From: Typhlomys cinereus
Taxonomy: Eukaryota; Chordata; Mammalia; Rodentia; Platacanthomyidae
DNA: 64,000 nt
Direction: 5' to 3'
Assembly: GCA_023101885.1 (NCBI GenBank)
Contig: JALPQD010000207.1
Coordinates: forward strand, 3,027,341-3,091,340
The notes beneath the pieces were generated by a model. That model was given only the letters and a program-made list of their open reading frames with translations. It did not search any database and had not been told where the DNA came from. Positions 22,012-32,475 of this stretch are shown one piece after another; position 1 is the first letter of the stretch, and every line of letters starts with the position of its first letter. A program made the position numbers and the translations under genes.

Positions 22012-22132
22012 GTAGTTGGGCATGGTAGCAACAGGTGTAATCTTAGCGTCTAGGAGACTAAGGCAGAAGGATCTGGAGTTTGAGATCAGCCCTTGGACTA
22101 TGGAGAAAGAAACTGTCTCAAAAAAAAAATAA
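22012..22132 (+). mobile_element. B1 SINE, diverged
   Basis: GTTGGGCATGGTAGCAACAG, GTGTAATCTTAGCG, GACTAAGGCAGAAGGATC and ACTGTCTCAAAAAAAAA match the 7SL-derived B1 order and tail. Confidence 0.7.
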
Positions 22133-22139
22133 TAACACA

Positions 22140-22435
22140 ACTTAAGTGTAAACCTTTGGGTCTAACGCTGGATGAGTGAAGGGAAATGCTTTTATCAGTG
22201 GGGTGGTCTGAAGAGAGGTAATTTGATATACCACAGAGACCTGAGCCCCCACAGGAGTAGACAAGCCAGAGTGAACCCTGGAGTCCATATAAGTACACAG
22301 GCAGAAGGTGGGAGGGAATGGGAGGGGATGGTGAAGGAAGGAAGGGGATGGAATGGAGGGGGGAGAGAGAGAAGCTGGGATGAATACTCAATATGCTTGT
22401 AAAAAAAGAAATAATAAAAATAAAAATGATTAGAA
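22140..22435 (+). mobile_element. L1 3' UTR fragment
   Basis: A G-rich polypurine tract (GGTGGGAGGGAATGGGAGG to GGAGGGGGGAGAGAG, 22306-22375) precedes an A-rich tail with AATAAAAATAAAAATG. The layout is that of the L1 3' ends elsewhere in the window. Confidence 0.5.
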
Positions 22436-22479
22436 TGGAAAAAATTCTAAGACTGTAATAATAAATAAAACTGGAAAAG

Positions 22480-22646
22480 TGTGTATGTGTATATGTATGC
22501 ATATATTGAGTGAAGGGTTCTGGATTTGTATGTGTTATATATGTGCATGATGTGCATGTGTATGTATGTGTGTGTGACATGTGCATGTATGATGTATGTG
22601 TATATGTGTCATGTCTGCATGAGCATGTGTGTGATGTGTGTGAATA

Positions 22647-22699
<53 letters not shown>

Positions 22700-22700
22700 T
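22480..22700 (+). repeat. GT-rich then (CA)n microsatellite
   Basis: Degenerate TGTATG repeats (22480-22645) switch abruptly to about 24 perfect CA repeats (22649-22696). This is the tail side of the minus-strand B4 that follows. The strand switch from GT to CA makes an inverted-repeat-like arrangement around 22640. Confidence 0.9.
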
Positions 22701-22962
22701 GCACATGAGACCCATGTGAGCCTAGGATATTATTCCTCAGTCTGACATTCACCTTGTGTTTCGAGACAGGGTGTCTCACTGGCCTGGACCTTGCTAATTT
22801 GGCTTGGCTGTCTAGCAAGCTCCAGGCATCTGTCTATCTCTGCCTCTCCAGCCTTTGTGTTACATGTGCAAACCACCATGTCCGGCTTACGTCTGTGGTT
22901 CTGGAGATTGACTCTCATCTTCATGCTCTCACAACAAACACTTGACCTCTTTTTCTGGTGAA
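22701..22962 (-). mobile_element. B4-type SINE
   Basis: TTTCGAGACAGGGTGTCTCA, GGCCTGGACCTTGCTAATTT, CTGTCTAGCAAGCTCC, CTCTGCCTCTCCAGCC and a head end at 22915-22950 match a reversed B4. It continues from the CA microsatellite at its tail. Confidence 0.7.
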
Positions 22963-24160
22963 GATAAATTTACCACTATGACTTTATTTTGGAAGCATTG
23001 AGCAGAGCTTGGCTCCACTCTGTTGTCTCTCCAATATGTTGTGCCACAATCATTTTGGTTCTAGAATGTGATCCTCCAACTGGCTCCATCATTCACACAC
23101 CAGTGAAAACCAGTCATTATGTGAGCGATTTGAGAGAGTAAAACACATCAGCCTCTCTTGGACTTCTCTTAAAGAAAATGTAGGGGACACCATGTCAACA
23201 CAGCCATTGGAAGGGAGCATGGTGGGACACTAGCTAGCGTGTTCCATCATTCCCTGTACAGCACCAGTCATACTCCCCACTGCCACAGATGTGACAGTGA
23301 ACCTCTGGAGCCGTGACAGGGAGGCACTGGGTGATGAAATCTTGGTGCCATCACCACCTGCCCTTGACAGGGCACTAGGATGGTAGAGAGCTGGTCATTG
23401 TTCACCAGCATGGCGGAGGCCATAAAAGGCCTGCTGTTCCTGTCTCTGTAGCCTTCAATGACTTCCATTAGCTCTCAGAACAAGTCACTCCAAGACTCAT
23501 GCATATCCCAGCGTCTGCACAAATGTGAGACTACAACCAGGTTATCACCCCGGGAAAGAAACCTCAGGGAAGCACCAGGAGGGAGCTATCTACCGGTCTT
23601 TCTCAGTAAGACCAGTGACAAGATCTGGGATAACACCAAAGTCATGTGTAGTAAACATGTGTCAAAGCTCCTCCTTGAATATCTGGTTGACCTACATACA
23701 AAGGCATGGGACAGTTGTGTTGGGAAGACAGGACTGGGCAGTATGCTACTTTCCCCCTGGAGAATCTGTAGAGGAAGAAGTAAGGATCCTGGGTGTCTGC
23801 CTCAGTGAGCTGATTTGGCCTCGAGTTTATGACTGAGCAGGACAGAGCAGACATCCTAAATGAAAATTAACCTCACATTATTATCTAGGGACAATTTTTA
23901 TAACAACTGTTTTATGGAATTGCAAAGGGTCTGCATATGAGTCTACCATCCAGATGAGAAGCAAATCACTGCCTTCTCATGGTTTTGCCCCCAGATCCTC
24001 ACCACAGTTCTGTCAGGCATAGAAGGTCCTCTGTCAGAACAACAGGAGCAGAGCTAGCAAGCAGTTCAACCGAGGAAAGCCCAAGAAGGCAGGAAAAATG
24101 GCAAGGAACTGAAGACAGAGGCTGATGCCCAAATGGTACCAGTGTTTTCTGTAAAAAATG
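22963..24160. other. Unique sequence; GC-richer block 23200-23840 unassigned
   Basis: 23200-23840 is GC-richer and has two overlapping plus-strand frames (116 and 103 codons) and several minus frames. I compared them with families I know and recognise none. It might be a decayed processed pseudogene, but no poly-A tail or duplication is visible. Confidence 0.25.
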
Positions 24161-24164
24161 ATAA

Positions 24165-24345
24165 ACATGGGACCTGGTGAGATAGGGTAAGGCACCTGCT
24201 GGCAGACTAGTCCTGCATTTGATCCCCAGAAGCCCCCGTGTAGCAGGAGAGAACAGACTTCCGGCCAGTCCACCCATGTGCCACAGCATGTATGTGTGTG
24301 CTTTTCTCTTTCTCTCTGATAAAATAAATAAAACACTAAAAACAT
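24165..24345 (+). mobile_element. tRNA-derived SINE with CT-rich tail (third family)
   Basis: The head GGTGAGATAGGGTAAGGCAC and GATCCCCAGAAGCCCC is followed by a short body and a pyrimidine tail TTTCTCTTTCTCTCTG, then AAATAAATAAA. It matches the plan of 37485-37650. A CT-rich stretch before the A-rich tail resembles dipodid-type SINEs, but the assignment is uncertain. Confidence 0.5.
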
Positions 24346-26030
24346 GAAAATACATCATGAGGAACTTTTGGAAAAAATAGTTTATAAAAGAAATTAGAGC
24401 AACCGAAATATCAAAATAAATCAATGACTCATAAGCCTGAGTTCTGATTAACTGCATATTACATAACATGTAGAAACTCATGAATAAGAGAATGCATTAC
24501 TTGAAGAAGAATTTGTGGTGATAAATATCTTTCTCTTAAGGTCTAGAGCATTTGTTTAAATTTTTTAAATATTATCCTTTTACAGAAACTTGATCCTTGA
24601 ATCAAAAATGATGAATTACATTACTGTAGAGGTATTTGGCCTTTGAATGTTACACAGTCAAAAGAAATAAACAGTCCCTCAACTGTCTGAATATTCAAAA
24701 ATGATTTTTTTTTAGGAAAACATACTTTCAGATATCAAGGAAAGCGATAAGAAATTGTTGCTGTCTGTATCTTTTCAATATTAAAATTAAAACCATGTAT
24801 TCAGGCATTTGAGTAATAAACAGCCTCTTGTCTTAAACAGATCCATATTGGCTGAAAGTAAATATTATACAAGGGAAGCATAGTTACAAGAATTTTCAGG
24901 CTTGGCTTTTCTAAAGCAAGTCAGCTATACATAATAAAAACATGCAGTTGCTCAATAGCTTGCCTATTGTAAAAGCATAAAAAGCTTCTAATTTAAATAA
25001 AGAGCTAGGTGCTTCTTCCTGATGACTGAATAGAGATGTTTGGAAGTAATTTTCTTCTTCAAATTTGCCATTGCATTTCTTACTTCCCATCACAAGGAAG
25101 TCTACATCTGCTCCAAGCACTATGATTTTGCTATTCTTCCTACCATGACAGGCGTGTTCTCCTTGAGCAATCACATCATCAAGGACCTAAGGATTACCAA
25201 GCAAACTTAGGATGTTGATCAGAAAATATACCATAGCAAAAACAAAGACCATGGAGGGATGGAGGGTCTGACATTCTTAAAAATAAATGCAGCAGAATTG
25301 CACAGCATTAGCTACAAACTACTGATATATTTGAAATTCTCTTTGAAAAAAAAGTCAGAAGTGTTTCAAACAGCAAGATCAGAATGGACTAAAAGGTCAA
25401 AGGAATGAATGAAATCTTGTCTAGGAAATGGTCAGCAGTGTTTGTTTTGTTTTGTTTTGCCTTGGGCGTGGAAGAAGGTGGGGACCTGCCATTAAAAGGA
25501 AGTTACAGCAATTTAATAAAACTGGGAGTCTGAGCAATGGGCGGGGTATCCAGGAAGACAGAAGTGCACAGATGGTACATGGTCCTGGACCACAGGGAAT
25601 GCTTAGGCCAGACTTGCTGGCCTAAGAGTCATCAACACAGAGGAAACTAGCTGGAAATTGCTGGAAGGAATTACTTTAGAGTGGAAGGACCCTAGAAGAG
25701 AGCAGAATAAATCCTGGGGACACTGTTTCCAAGTGATGTCAGGAGAAGCAAGAATGATTGACAAGGCTGAGAAAGAGCATAGAATGACCATGCGCATGTC
25801 AAATACAGGATAAATTGATGCAAAGTGGGTGGTGGTGGGAGACTCACCAGGTTCCACTCCTAGCTGAAAAGCTCTTGGTATTTGGTGACCGCTGGAAGAA
25901 GGGAGGAGTCATTTTTTCTCTGAAGTACAGCTGCTAGCAAGTTTTCCAGAATCCAGTGTATCCCCCCCCCCCACAGGAGTATAGGATTCAGTAGAATGTT
26001 TCAAAAAGAGGCAGCCAGTATTTGTTATAT
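24346..26030. other. Unique AT-rich sequence
   Basis: No gene recognised. Local features are a TTTTG repeat (25442-25459) and a C run near 25962-25972. Confidence 0.35.
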
Positions 26031-26094
26031 TTGATGTCTAATACATCACGCACACCCAACTCATTCAGGCAAAACTTAAAGATGGAAAGTACAC

Positions 26095-26272
26095 TTTTGT
26101 GGCTTCTTAATGTTTGTCTTCTCCAGTCAAAATTTGGAGCGAACAGTTGTATAAAAGAAGGAGAGGGCATGAAGGTAGGAGAGGAAATGTGCTGTGGGGA
26201 TGTGGGGAGAGTTGGGGACAGAAAGGAACAAGATACACTGTACGCATGCATGAGATTGTCAAAGAATAAGTG
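26095..26272 (+). mobile_element. Old L1 (Lx-like) 3' end
   Basis: A G-rich tract followed by AAGATACACTGTACGCATGC and ATGAGATTGTCAAAGAATAA closely follows the terminal text of old rodent L1 3' UTRs (ACATTGTATACATGTATGAA ... TTCTCAAAGAATAA). Confidence 0.65.
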
Positions 26273-26469
26273 AAAATGGTATCTGGAAACGATGCAAAAG
26301 ATCAAGAAAGGTGCAGATGGAAGCAGGTGCACCATGGAATCCGGATATTAGGTCACTGCTGGTTTTAGACAGCTGTTCCCTGGGCAGAGTGACCTTCAAG
26401 AAGTTTTGTCCTCTGTATCTTCAATGCAACCAACATTCACTCACCCATCTCTAGGGGCAGGGGAGAGTT

Positions 26470-26590
26470 CAGTCAGGTGTTTTATAAAATGGATTATTTA
26501 CCTTTGCAGAAATGTAGAAACTGGAGCACAGAGAAAGAGTATATCCTATGTCCAGAGGAGGATAGTGATGGCAAATTTTCAAGCTTTGGA
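26470..26590 (+). mobile_element. Probable MIR SINE
   Basis: TTTGCAGAAATGTAGAAACT, GGAGCACAGAGAAAG, then GTCCAGAGGAGGATAGTGAT follow the MIR order (TTTACAGATGAGGAAACTGA, GGCACAGAGAGG, AAGGTCACACAGC). Ancient and diverged. Confidence 0.4.
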
Positions 26591-27204
26591 AAGCCCTGGA
26601 ATTCCGAGTGACTAGCTGAAGGCAAGGAGAGACACGTCCAGCAAAGCAAGACATTCAATTGACTTTTTAAAGCCAATGAACCTGGAAGTTCTTTGTGTTT
26701 CATTATAAAATGAGAATGTGTTCCTGGAAAACAAACAAGCGTCGCCCTCAATAAAGAAGAAACATAATGAATCAACAAACTAAAAGTCTAACTCGCTGTG
26801 AACCACAAAAGAAGCCAGGAGGTCACATGAGACGTTCTCTTTGAGAGCCTGAAGGCGCACAGTGACCAGGTGCATTTTCTCCAGGGTGAAGCCTTATCTG
26901 GCTTAAGCATTCTGTGAAAAGCAAACACACAAGTCAAAAGCAGCTGAACTATCCTCACGCCCCAGCTCTTTGTTCCCTACTGTAAATAGATTAATTGTTC
27001 ATCTGTTTAACCAAGGTCTATGAGGCTGATAGAACACCAAAGGTATTTACTGCGTTTGATTCAGCGCAGGCTACATACAGAATTGTGCAAAGCTCAGAGG
27101 CAGCCTTGGACCCATGCAAGGTTGGATCTACAGGTCATCATCTTTCCTTAAGTGGTGTGTTTTTTGTCAAAGTAAAATTTCCTAAAGTGAAGCATGGAAG
27201 GTGG
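26591..27204. other. Unique sequence
   Basis: No gene or repeat family recognised. Confidence 0.35.
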
Positions 27205-27475
27205 GACTGAGTGGCTCAATGCAATGCAAGCTCAAGGACCTGGGTTTGGATCCCCAGCACCCAGATAAAAGTTAGACTGGACATTAAATGCTCATTACCC
27301 CAGGGCTGGTGGGCAGAGACAGGAGGACTCAGGGGACAGGCTGGCAGTCAGTGTTCCTGAAACGGGTGATCTTCAGCTTCAGTGACAGAGTAGGATTAAA
27401 AAAATAGAAGAGCATCTACAACGTTCACATTTACACGAACGAATGCACCTTCAACACCTGTGCACAGGCACAGGC
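27205..27475 (+). mobile_element. B4-type SINE
   Basis: The head GGCTCAATGCAATGCAAGC, GGACCTGGGTTTGGATCCCC is followed by a B1-like body (GGGCAGAGACAGGAGGACTC) and a CACA-rich end. Diverged. Confidence 0.55.
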
Positions 27476-27732
27476 CTTGAGTTTTCCAGGCAACAATAGA
27501 ACACACCTCCCTAAAGAGGTGGAGAATTTGGTACCGAGGCTGACCACTCATTGAGGCATCCTTCTAACTATTGCGTTGGAATATCTCTAAAGCCTAAAGG
27601 TTTATCTGAGTTCTGTGATGTGAATGTTTTAAGTTCTGAGATTACAGATAGAACAGAAACAAAAAATATTTTCCAGTGTGAATACATAAGACTAGATTGA
27701 CTCAAATGAAACGATTAAAAATATTTTTGAAT

Positions 27733-27956
27733 GGGCAGGGGAGATGGCTTAGGAGTTAAAGCCTTTGCCTTGCAAAACAAAGAACCTAAGTTCAGATCCC
27801 CAGATCCCACATAAAAATTCCAAGTGAAATTGTGGAAGAGGCCTGAACTTCTGGCTGGGAAGGAAGAGTTTGGGAAAACCCAGAGCAAAGCAATGAGGAA
27901 GTAAATCAATATAGGATGTTCCCCCATTTCACCCTTGGGCCTCCACAGACACACAT

Positions 27957-28002
<46 letters not shown>
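27733..28002 (+). mobile_element. B2-like SINE with (AC)n tail
   Basis: GGGGAGATGGCTTAGGAGTT, CTAAGTTCAGATCCCCAGA, TGAACTTCTGGCTGGG, TAGGATGTTCCCCCATTTC, ACCCTTGGGCCTCCACAG and then 22 AC repeats (27957-28001). It has the same domain order as 31123-31370. Confidence 0.8.
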
Positions 28003-28005
<3 letters not shown>

Positions 28006-28189
28006 ACTTTTGAAGATGGTAAAGGAAATCAGTTTATAAAAGTTAAGTAAATTCTTATCCATAGCAAGATGATGAAGTAGTTATAAAACCTTTAACAATA
28101 TGTCATAAAGATCTTTCCAAAGCTGAAATATTTCTCTTCTTTCTTTGTGTGTACAGGGTTCATGCAACTGTTTGCATGTTGATGGTGCC

Positions 28190-28503
28190 ATGTGTGAGGA
28201 TACATGTATATTTGAGTGCGTGAATGTGTGGAGACCTGAAGGTAATGTCAGAAACCGCACTCGGTTACTCGTCTTCCTCATTGTTTTGAGTCTGGGTCTT
28301 GAATTAAGCTCAGAGCATGAAATCATAGCTAGTCTGGCTGGTCAGCTTGCTCTGTGGACTTCCAGTGTCTGTCATCCAGGGTTGAATATAACAGGGTTGA
28401 AATAATCCCACCTGGTTGGCATTTTACTTGGGATCTGGATATCCCAACTCCAACCCCTTTGCTTGCTTGACATGTACTTTAACCAACATCATCTCTCCAG
28501 CCC
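28190..28503 (-). mobile_element. B4-type SINE, minus strand
   Basis: In the plus direction: GTGTGGAGACCTGAAGG, TTTTGAGTCTGGGTCTT, TTTACTTGGGATCTGGATA, CATCATCTCTCCAGCCC. The ID-like head ends at 28503. Confidence 0.6.
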
Positions 28504-29050
28504 TGGAAAAAAAATTTTCATGAGGTAAAAAGCCTTCATTTGGGGGAAGTGTACCTTTACATGTTTGCCGTGACAAGGAAGAAGCCAAGAGAAAGAAAAT
28601 ACCTTATTGAGTAAGAAGGTTTGGAATGGGAAGGATAATTCCATGGTGGAAAAGTTCATTTTTCCAATCATAATATGGTTCAGGAACCAAAAGGTTAATA
28701 TCCCAGAATATTAAATATTTTTTATTTTAAAACTCCTAGCCATTGTTGAGAATGGCCTGGTTGGGTTGTGGTTACATTTCACCTGTTACTTAGCAACCAT
28801 ATTGATTTGGTAAACATCTTATTATCCCGATCCAAACAAATATATGCTGATTTCATAGAAGTCATTGCCATTTCAGTGGGCAGAGAAAGTCATCCCGAAG
28901 TATCGCTTTTCCTGTTTGATGCCTAGTGAACAAAACCTAAAATCAATGTGTGGTTTGTTGGCCGGAATGTGTGTTCTGTACTTATGCATATTTGCTTTTA
29001 ATTTAACCATGCGCAGCGGTATTAAAGCATCCAAGCTCTGTCATCTGTGA
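28504..29050. other. Non-repeat island, candidate conserved element
   Basis: Carries GTTACTTAGCAAC at 28785-28797, an RFX X-box-like inverted repeat (GTTAC/GCAAC, 3-bp spacer). It also has TTATGCATATTTGC, TTTAATTTAACC and a CpG-bearing CATGCGCAGCGGTATTAAAG near 29010. CpGs kept in AT-rich non-repeat DNA are a weak sign of constraint. No reading frame or splice structure is convincing. Confidence 0.25.
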
Positions 29051-29104
29051 TGGGAAGTTCAAGACCAGTTCACAATAGTCTTGGATCAAAGCAGCTCTAT
29101 TTAT

Positions 29105-29372
29105 TTTGTGTGTGTATTTGTGTGCGTGCGTGCGTGCATGTGTGTGTGTGTGTGTGTGTGTCCACAGATCTGTGCAAGTGTGTGGAGGCTAGAGGTCAAC
29201 CTCAGTCACCATCCACCCTGGTTTCTTTCATTGTTTTTGTTTGAGGACAGGGTCTCTTGTTAGGCTGGGGCTGACTGATAAGGAAAGGTTCAGCTCTCTG
29301 GCCCATAAGCCCCAAGGACCTTTCTGATTGTACTGCCCAGCACCAGAGTTATAAGTCTGTGTCTCAGCACCT

Positions 29373-29402
<30 letters not shown>
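29105..29402 (-). mobile_element. B4-type SINE with (GT)n
   Basis: A GT/GC repeat (29108-29161) is followed by GTGTGGAGGCTAGAGGTCAA, TTTGAGGACAGGGTCTC and TTGTACTGCCCAGCACC, the reverse of a B4 tail and B1-like body. It ends at a run of about 28 T at 29374-29401. Its head part is the sequence at 29407-29490. Confidence 0.65.
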
Positions 29403-29404
<2 letters not shown>

Positions 29405-29406
29405 GC

Positions 29407-30294
29407 AGGCTCTAGGGCTTGAACTCAGGTCCTCATGGTTGGTTGTGCAACAAGCACTTTACCAGCTGTGCCATCTCCCCAGCACAGAAGTTTTTTTTTT
29501 TTTTTTTTGGTTTAGGTAAAAATTATTGAGAAGCAAGAAAAGAGACTCTTGATTTCCCGAGAGAATCAAGGAGAGCCAGTCTATCCGGGAGAGCCAAAGA
29601 GAAGACTGCTCTAGGTCTCTCTCCAAAGACTTTGAACCCTGGGTGCCTCTTTTATGAACTTGGGATGGGGGGATTGAAAAATATGAAAGCTTGCTATTTG
29701 TTTCCTCTCTGACTTTTTTTTGTCTTTTTTATTATTATTATTTCTGCTCATACAAACTTAACAGGTACACTGGTTCCCTCCCTCCCTCCTCCTCCCCCCA
29801 GCTCCCTCCTCCACCTTCCCCTCTCCCCTCCCTCCCCATCCTCTAGTGCCTCCCCCCTCCATCCCCGGAGCATCCTTTAATGTGCATGCCAAACTCTCCT
29901 CTGGGTCTTCTTCTCCGATAAGGTGCATGCAAGAACCCAGAACCCTTTTCTGTGTTCCCCTTAAGCTTAGGAACACTACTGTGGCTGTCAATCCCTTGCC
30001 TCCAGGATCCTAGTGTCTTTAGTCCATGCTAGACTTTGTGGGGTCAATAATGTGTTGTACATTGCGCAGGTCATGCAAAGTCCTATTATGATTGCTTCGG
30101 CCCTAACTTGTGTGGAGAATCTTGCAAATCATTGCTCCTCCCATCCTTGTGCTCTTACAGTCTTACCGCCCCCTCTTCTCCAAATTTCCCTGAGCTTCAG
30201 GATGGGGAGAGATTAGGCTCTAGAGCTTGAACTCAGGTCCTCATGGTTGTGCAACAAGGACTTTACCAGCTGTGCCATCTCCCCAGCACAGAAA
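29407..30294 (-). mobile_element. L1 3' end between long direct repeats, possible 3' transduction
   Basis: 29407-29490 and 30215-30294 are direct copies of one SINE segment (GGCTCTAGGGCTTGAACTC ... CCCCAGCACAGAA) with two substitutions and one 4-bp gap. Between them, minus-strand L1 3' UTR sequence occupies about 29735-30214. Its A-rich end is near 29712-29750, followed downstream on that strand by about 200 bp of non-L1 sequence (29509-29710) and then a second A run (18 T at 29491-29508). This order fits an L1 that carried downstream sequence, with an unusually long target duplication. Local duplication is the alternative. Confidence 0.55.
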
Positions 30295-30641
30295 TTTTTT
30301 TTTTGTGAGTGCCAACATTATTCTTTGATGGGTGGGCTTGTGGTCAGATGTCTTGCCTCTCTGTTTCCCTTTGCTGGAAGACTTTCAAGGCCACAAAGTA
30401 GTGGCGTGACTCAATTATCTCCATGTCTTTGTAAATTTAAATCTAATGTATCAATATACGTCCTAGTTCCACCCTACACCCATTGGTGTGTACCCCAACC
30501 TTTAGTCTGAGTAGATTCCCACTCAATAGGTACTGATCTCTTGGGCTCGCTTGCATAAATTATATTTGTAATGTATTCTCCAAAAGTTTCCATCTTAATT
30601 TTAATGCCAAGAAAGTATTTAAAAACATTTCTAAAGTATAA
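30295..30641. other. Unique AT-rich sequence
   Basis: Nothing recognised. Confidence 0.35.
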
Positions 30642-31005
30642 AAAAAAGCTTTATGGGGGCTGGAGAGGTGGCTCAGGAGTTAAGCCTCTGCCTTGCAGGC
30701 AGAAGGTCCTGAGTTCGGATCCCAGATCCCACGTATAGACGACAGGTGGGGGCAGGCGGGGGCGGGGGCGGGGCGGGGGCGGGGGCGGGGGCGGGGGGGC
30801 GGGGGGGGCGGGGGGGGCTTGGGGGGGCTGCGCTTCTGGTCCTGGTAGGGTGGAGCCTGTGAATCCCCGGGCAGAAGGAGGTGGAGGCGGCCATGGTGGT
30901 TCCCGATTTGTCCGTGGTTCTACACACACACATACGCACATGCGCGCGCACATACATACGCACACACGCACAATTGAATAAATAATAATTTAAAAAAACT
31001 TTATG
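30642..31005 (+). mobile_element. Young B2-like SINE with internal G-run array
   Basis: The head GGGGCTGGAGAGGTGGCTCA, GGTCCTGAGTTCGGATCCC keeps its CpGs. Flanks are near-perfect duplications (AAAAAAGCTTTATG 30642-30655; AAAAAAACTTTATG 30992-31005). The body contains GGGGGC-type repeats at 30747-30828, where related copies have only a short GGGGGCGG. The tail is ACAC/ACGC-rich then AT-rich. CpG content and duplications mark it as one of the youngest insertions here. Confidence 0.85.
30747..30828 (+). repeat. G-rich array, strong G-quadruplex potential
   Basis: More than ten runs of four to eight G separated by single C or short spacers over 82 bp. The same site in the SINE copy at 41160 (minus strand) reads only GAAGCGGGGGCGGCC, so the array expanded inside this copy. 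Confidence 0.9.
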
Positions 31006-31109
31006 TTTTTGCCTCCTAAGCTCACGTTTACTGGTTCTTATTCCATACCTAATCGCACAGATGGTTTAGAAACAGCAAGTGCCCATCTTCATGGAGATTT
31101 TAAGTCTTT

Positions 31110-31526
31110 AACTTGCTTTTTTGGGCTGGAGAGATGGCTCAGGGGTTAAGACTGCCTTGCAAGCAGAAGGTCCTGAGTTTGGATCCCAGATCCCACGTTA
31201 AAAACACTAGACAGACATGGTGGCAGCCTGCACTTCTGGCCCTGATGTGCAGAGCCCGGGAAATCCCAGAGTGAAGCATAAAGGAGGTAGAAGCAATCCA
31301 GGATGATTCCCAAAGTCACCCTTGGGCCCCCACAGGGACGTACAGGGCCCTCTCTCACACACAAACAGGAAGGAAGGAAGGAAGGAAGGAAGGAAGGAGG
31401 GAGGGAGGGAGGGAGGGAGGGAGGGAGGGAGGGAGGGAGGGAGGAAGGAAGGAAGGAAGGAAGGAAGGAAGGAAGGAAGGAAGGAAGGAAGGAAGGAGAG
31501 AAAGAGAGAAAGAAAAACTTGCTTTT
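31110..31526 (+). mobile_element. B2-like SINE with (GGAA)n/(GGGA)n tail
   Basis: Target duplications AACTTGCTTTT at 31110-31120 and 31516-31526 bound the element. It is the clearest full-length member of its family: tRNA-like head (GGGCTGGAGAGATGGCTCAG), specific body (GCCTGCACTTCTGGCCCTG, AATCCAGGATGATTCCC, ACCCTTGGGCCCCCACAG). The tail, 31368-31510, has become GGAA and GGGA repeats. Frames of 84-171 codons here are repeat translation. Confidence 0.9.
31368..31510 (+). repeat. (GGAA)n / (GGGA)n microsatellite
   Basis: GGAA units flank a central block of GGGA units, giving a pure purine tract. GGAA arrays are binding platforms for ETS-family factors; here only the sequence is seen. Confidence 0.95.
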
Positions 31527-32080
31527 CTCTATGCACTGTGTTTCCTTTGGTTTCTGATGTCCCACTGACATATAGCACAGGGACAATGGGTAGACAGAGA
31601 GAAGAAGCTGGAAGATTTTGGCATTCTGTGACAGGGAAATGAAAAAGTGCAAGTGACTCAAGCATCTACCTACACCATAGAAGTAGAAGTCCTCCTTTAG
31701 TGTTAGTTTAACTTTGAACCACGGGCAAACCTGGGCTCCTTGAAAGAGTGTAATTGTTAGAATTTTTTCTAGTCTGAAAGATAAGCTTGGCTTGATTACT
31801 TTGTGTTCTCAAACACTTAATTTACTTTCCTTTTATGTATGTTATGAGGACATAATATGCAAAGTGAAACACAGTGTACAACCCTTATTTGTATTTCTTG
31901 GGGGACTGGGGTGACTGCAAATGGTTCTTTGCACTGCAGGTTAGATTTTTCTGTTTACCTGGTGATAGAACAAGGGGAGTATGGAGAGGTCAGAAGTCAG
32001 GTGGGAAATACTTCAATAGGTGTGGTGAAGCTTGTGCTAAGATTTCTGGTCCATAATGATATATTTTCTTTCTGTATGCA
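31527..32080. other. Unique sequence
   Basis: No feature recognised. Confidence 0.35.
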
Positions 32081-32081
32081 C

Positions 32082-32475
32082 TTTTTCTATTTCTATCCAT
32101 TCATCCAACTATCTGTCATCTACTTCAATCTGTCTTCTATCAGTCATCTACCTACTTATGTATCCATCTTCTCTATTTTATCATAAATCTACATTTCATC
32201 TTTCAACTATATCTATCATCAATACATTACTTGTATATCTTTCTATCATATATGTTTCTGTCATTTGCCTATCATTTATCATTGATTATCATTTGTCCAT
32301 ATATCATCTAACTGTCCATTCATCTATATTTTTCTCTCTGTCAAGTATCTATGGTCTACCTACCTTTTATCTATCAACTTATTATCTAGCCATTATCTAT
32401 CATAATTTATAATCTTTCTATCATCATTTACATAAAGTAATATATTATTTATGTGTCTATCATCCTCTATCCTCC
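32082..32475 (+). repeat. Degenerate (ATCT)n tract
   Basis: About 390 bp of decayed TATC/CATC repeats (TCTATCCATTCATCC, CATCTACCTACTTATG, TTATCATTGATTATC). The 118-codon frame within is repeat-derived. Confidence 0.85.

Noticed and set aside
30656..30730. tRNA genes at SINE heads (here and at 4308, 31123, 35178, 51406)
   Set aside because: A- and B-box-like text is present, but no complete cloverleaf with an acceptor stem and 3' end; these are tRNA-derived SINEs.
30651..30971. Proline-rich 106- and 96-codon frames
   Set aside because: Reverse translation of the SINE and its G-run array.
31146..31665. Frames with Pro-Ser-Phe-Leu or Gly-Arg-Lys-Glu repeats
   Set aside because: Translation of the (GGAA)n/(GGGA)n SINE tail.
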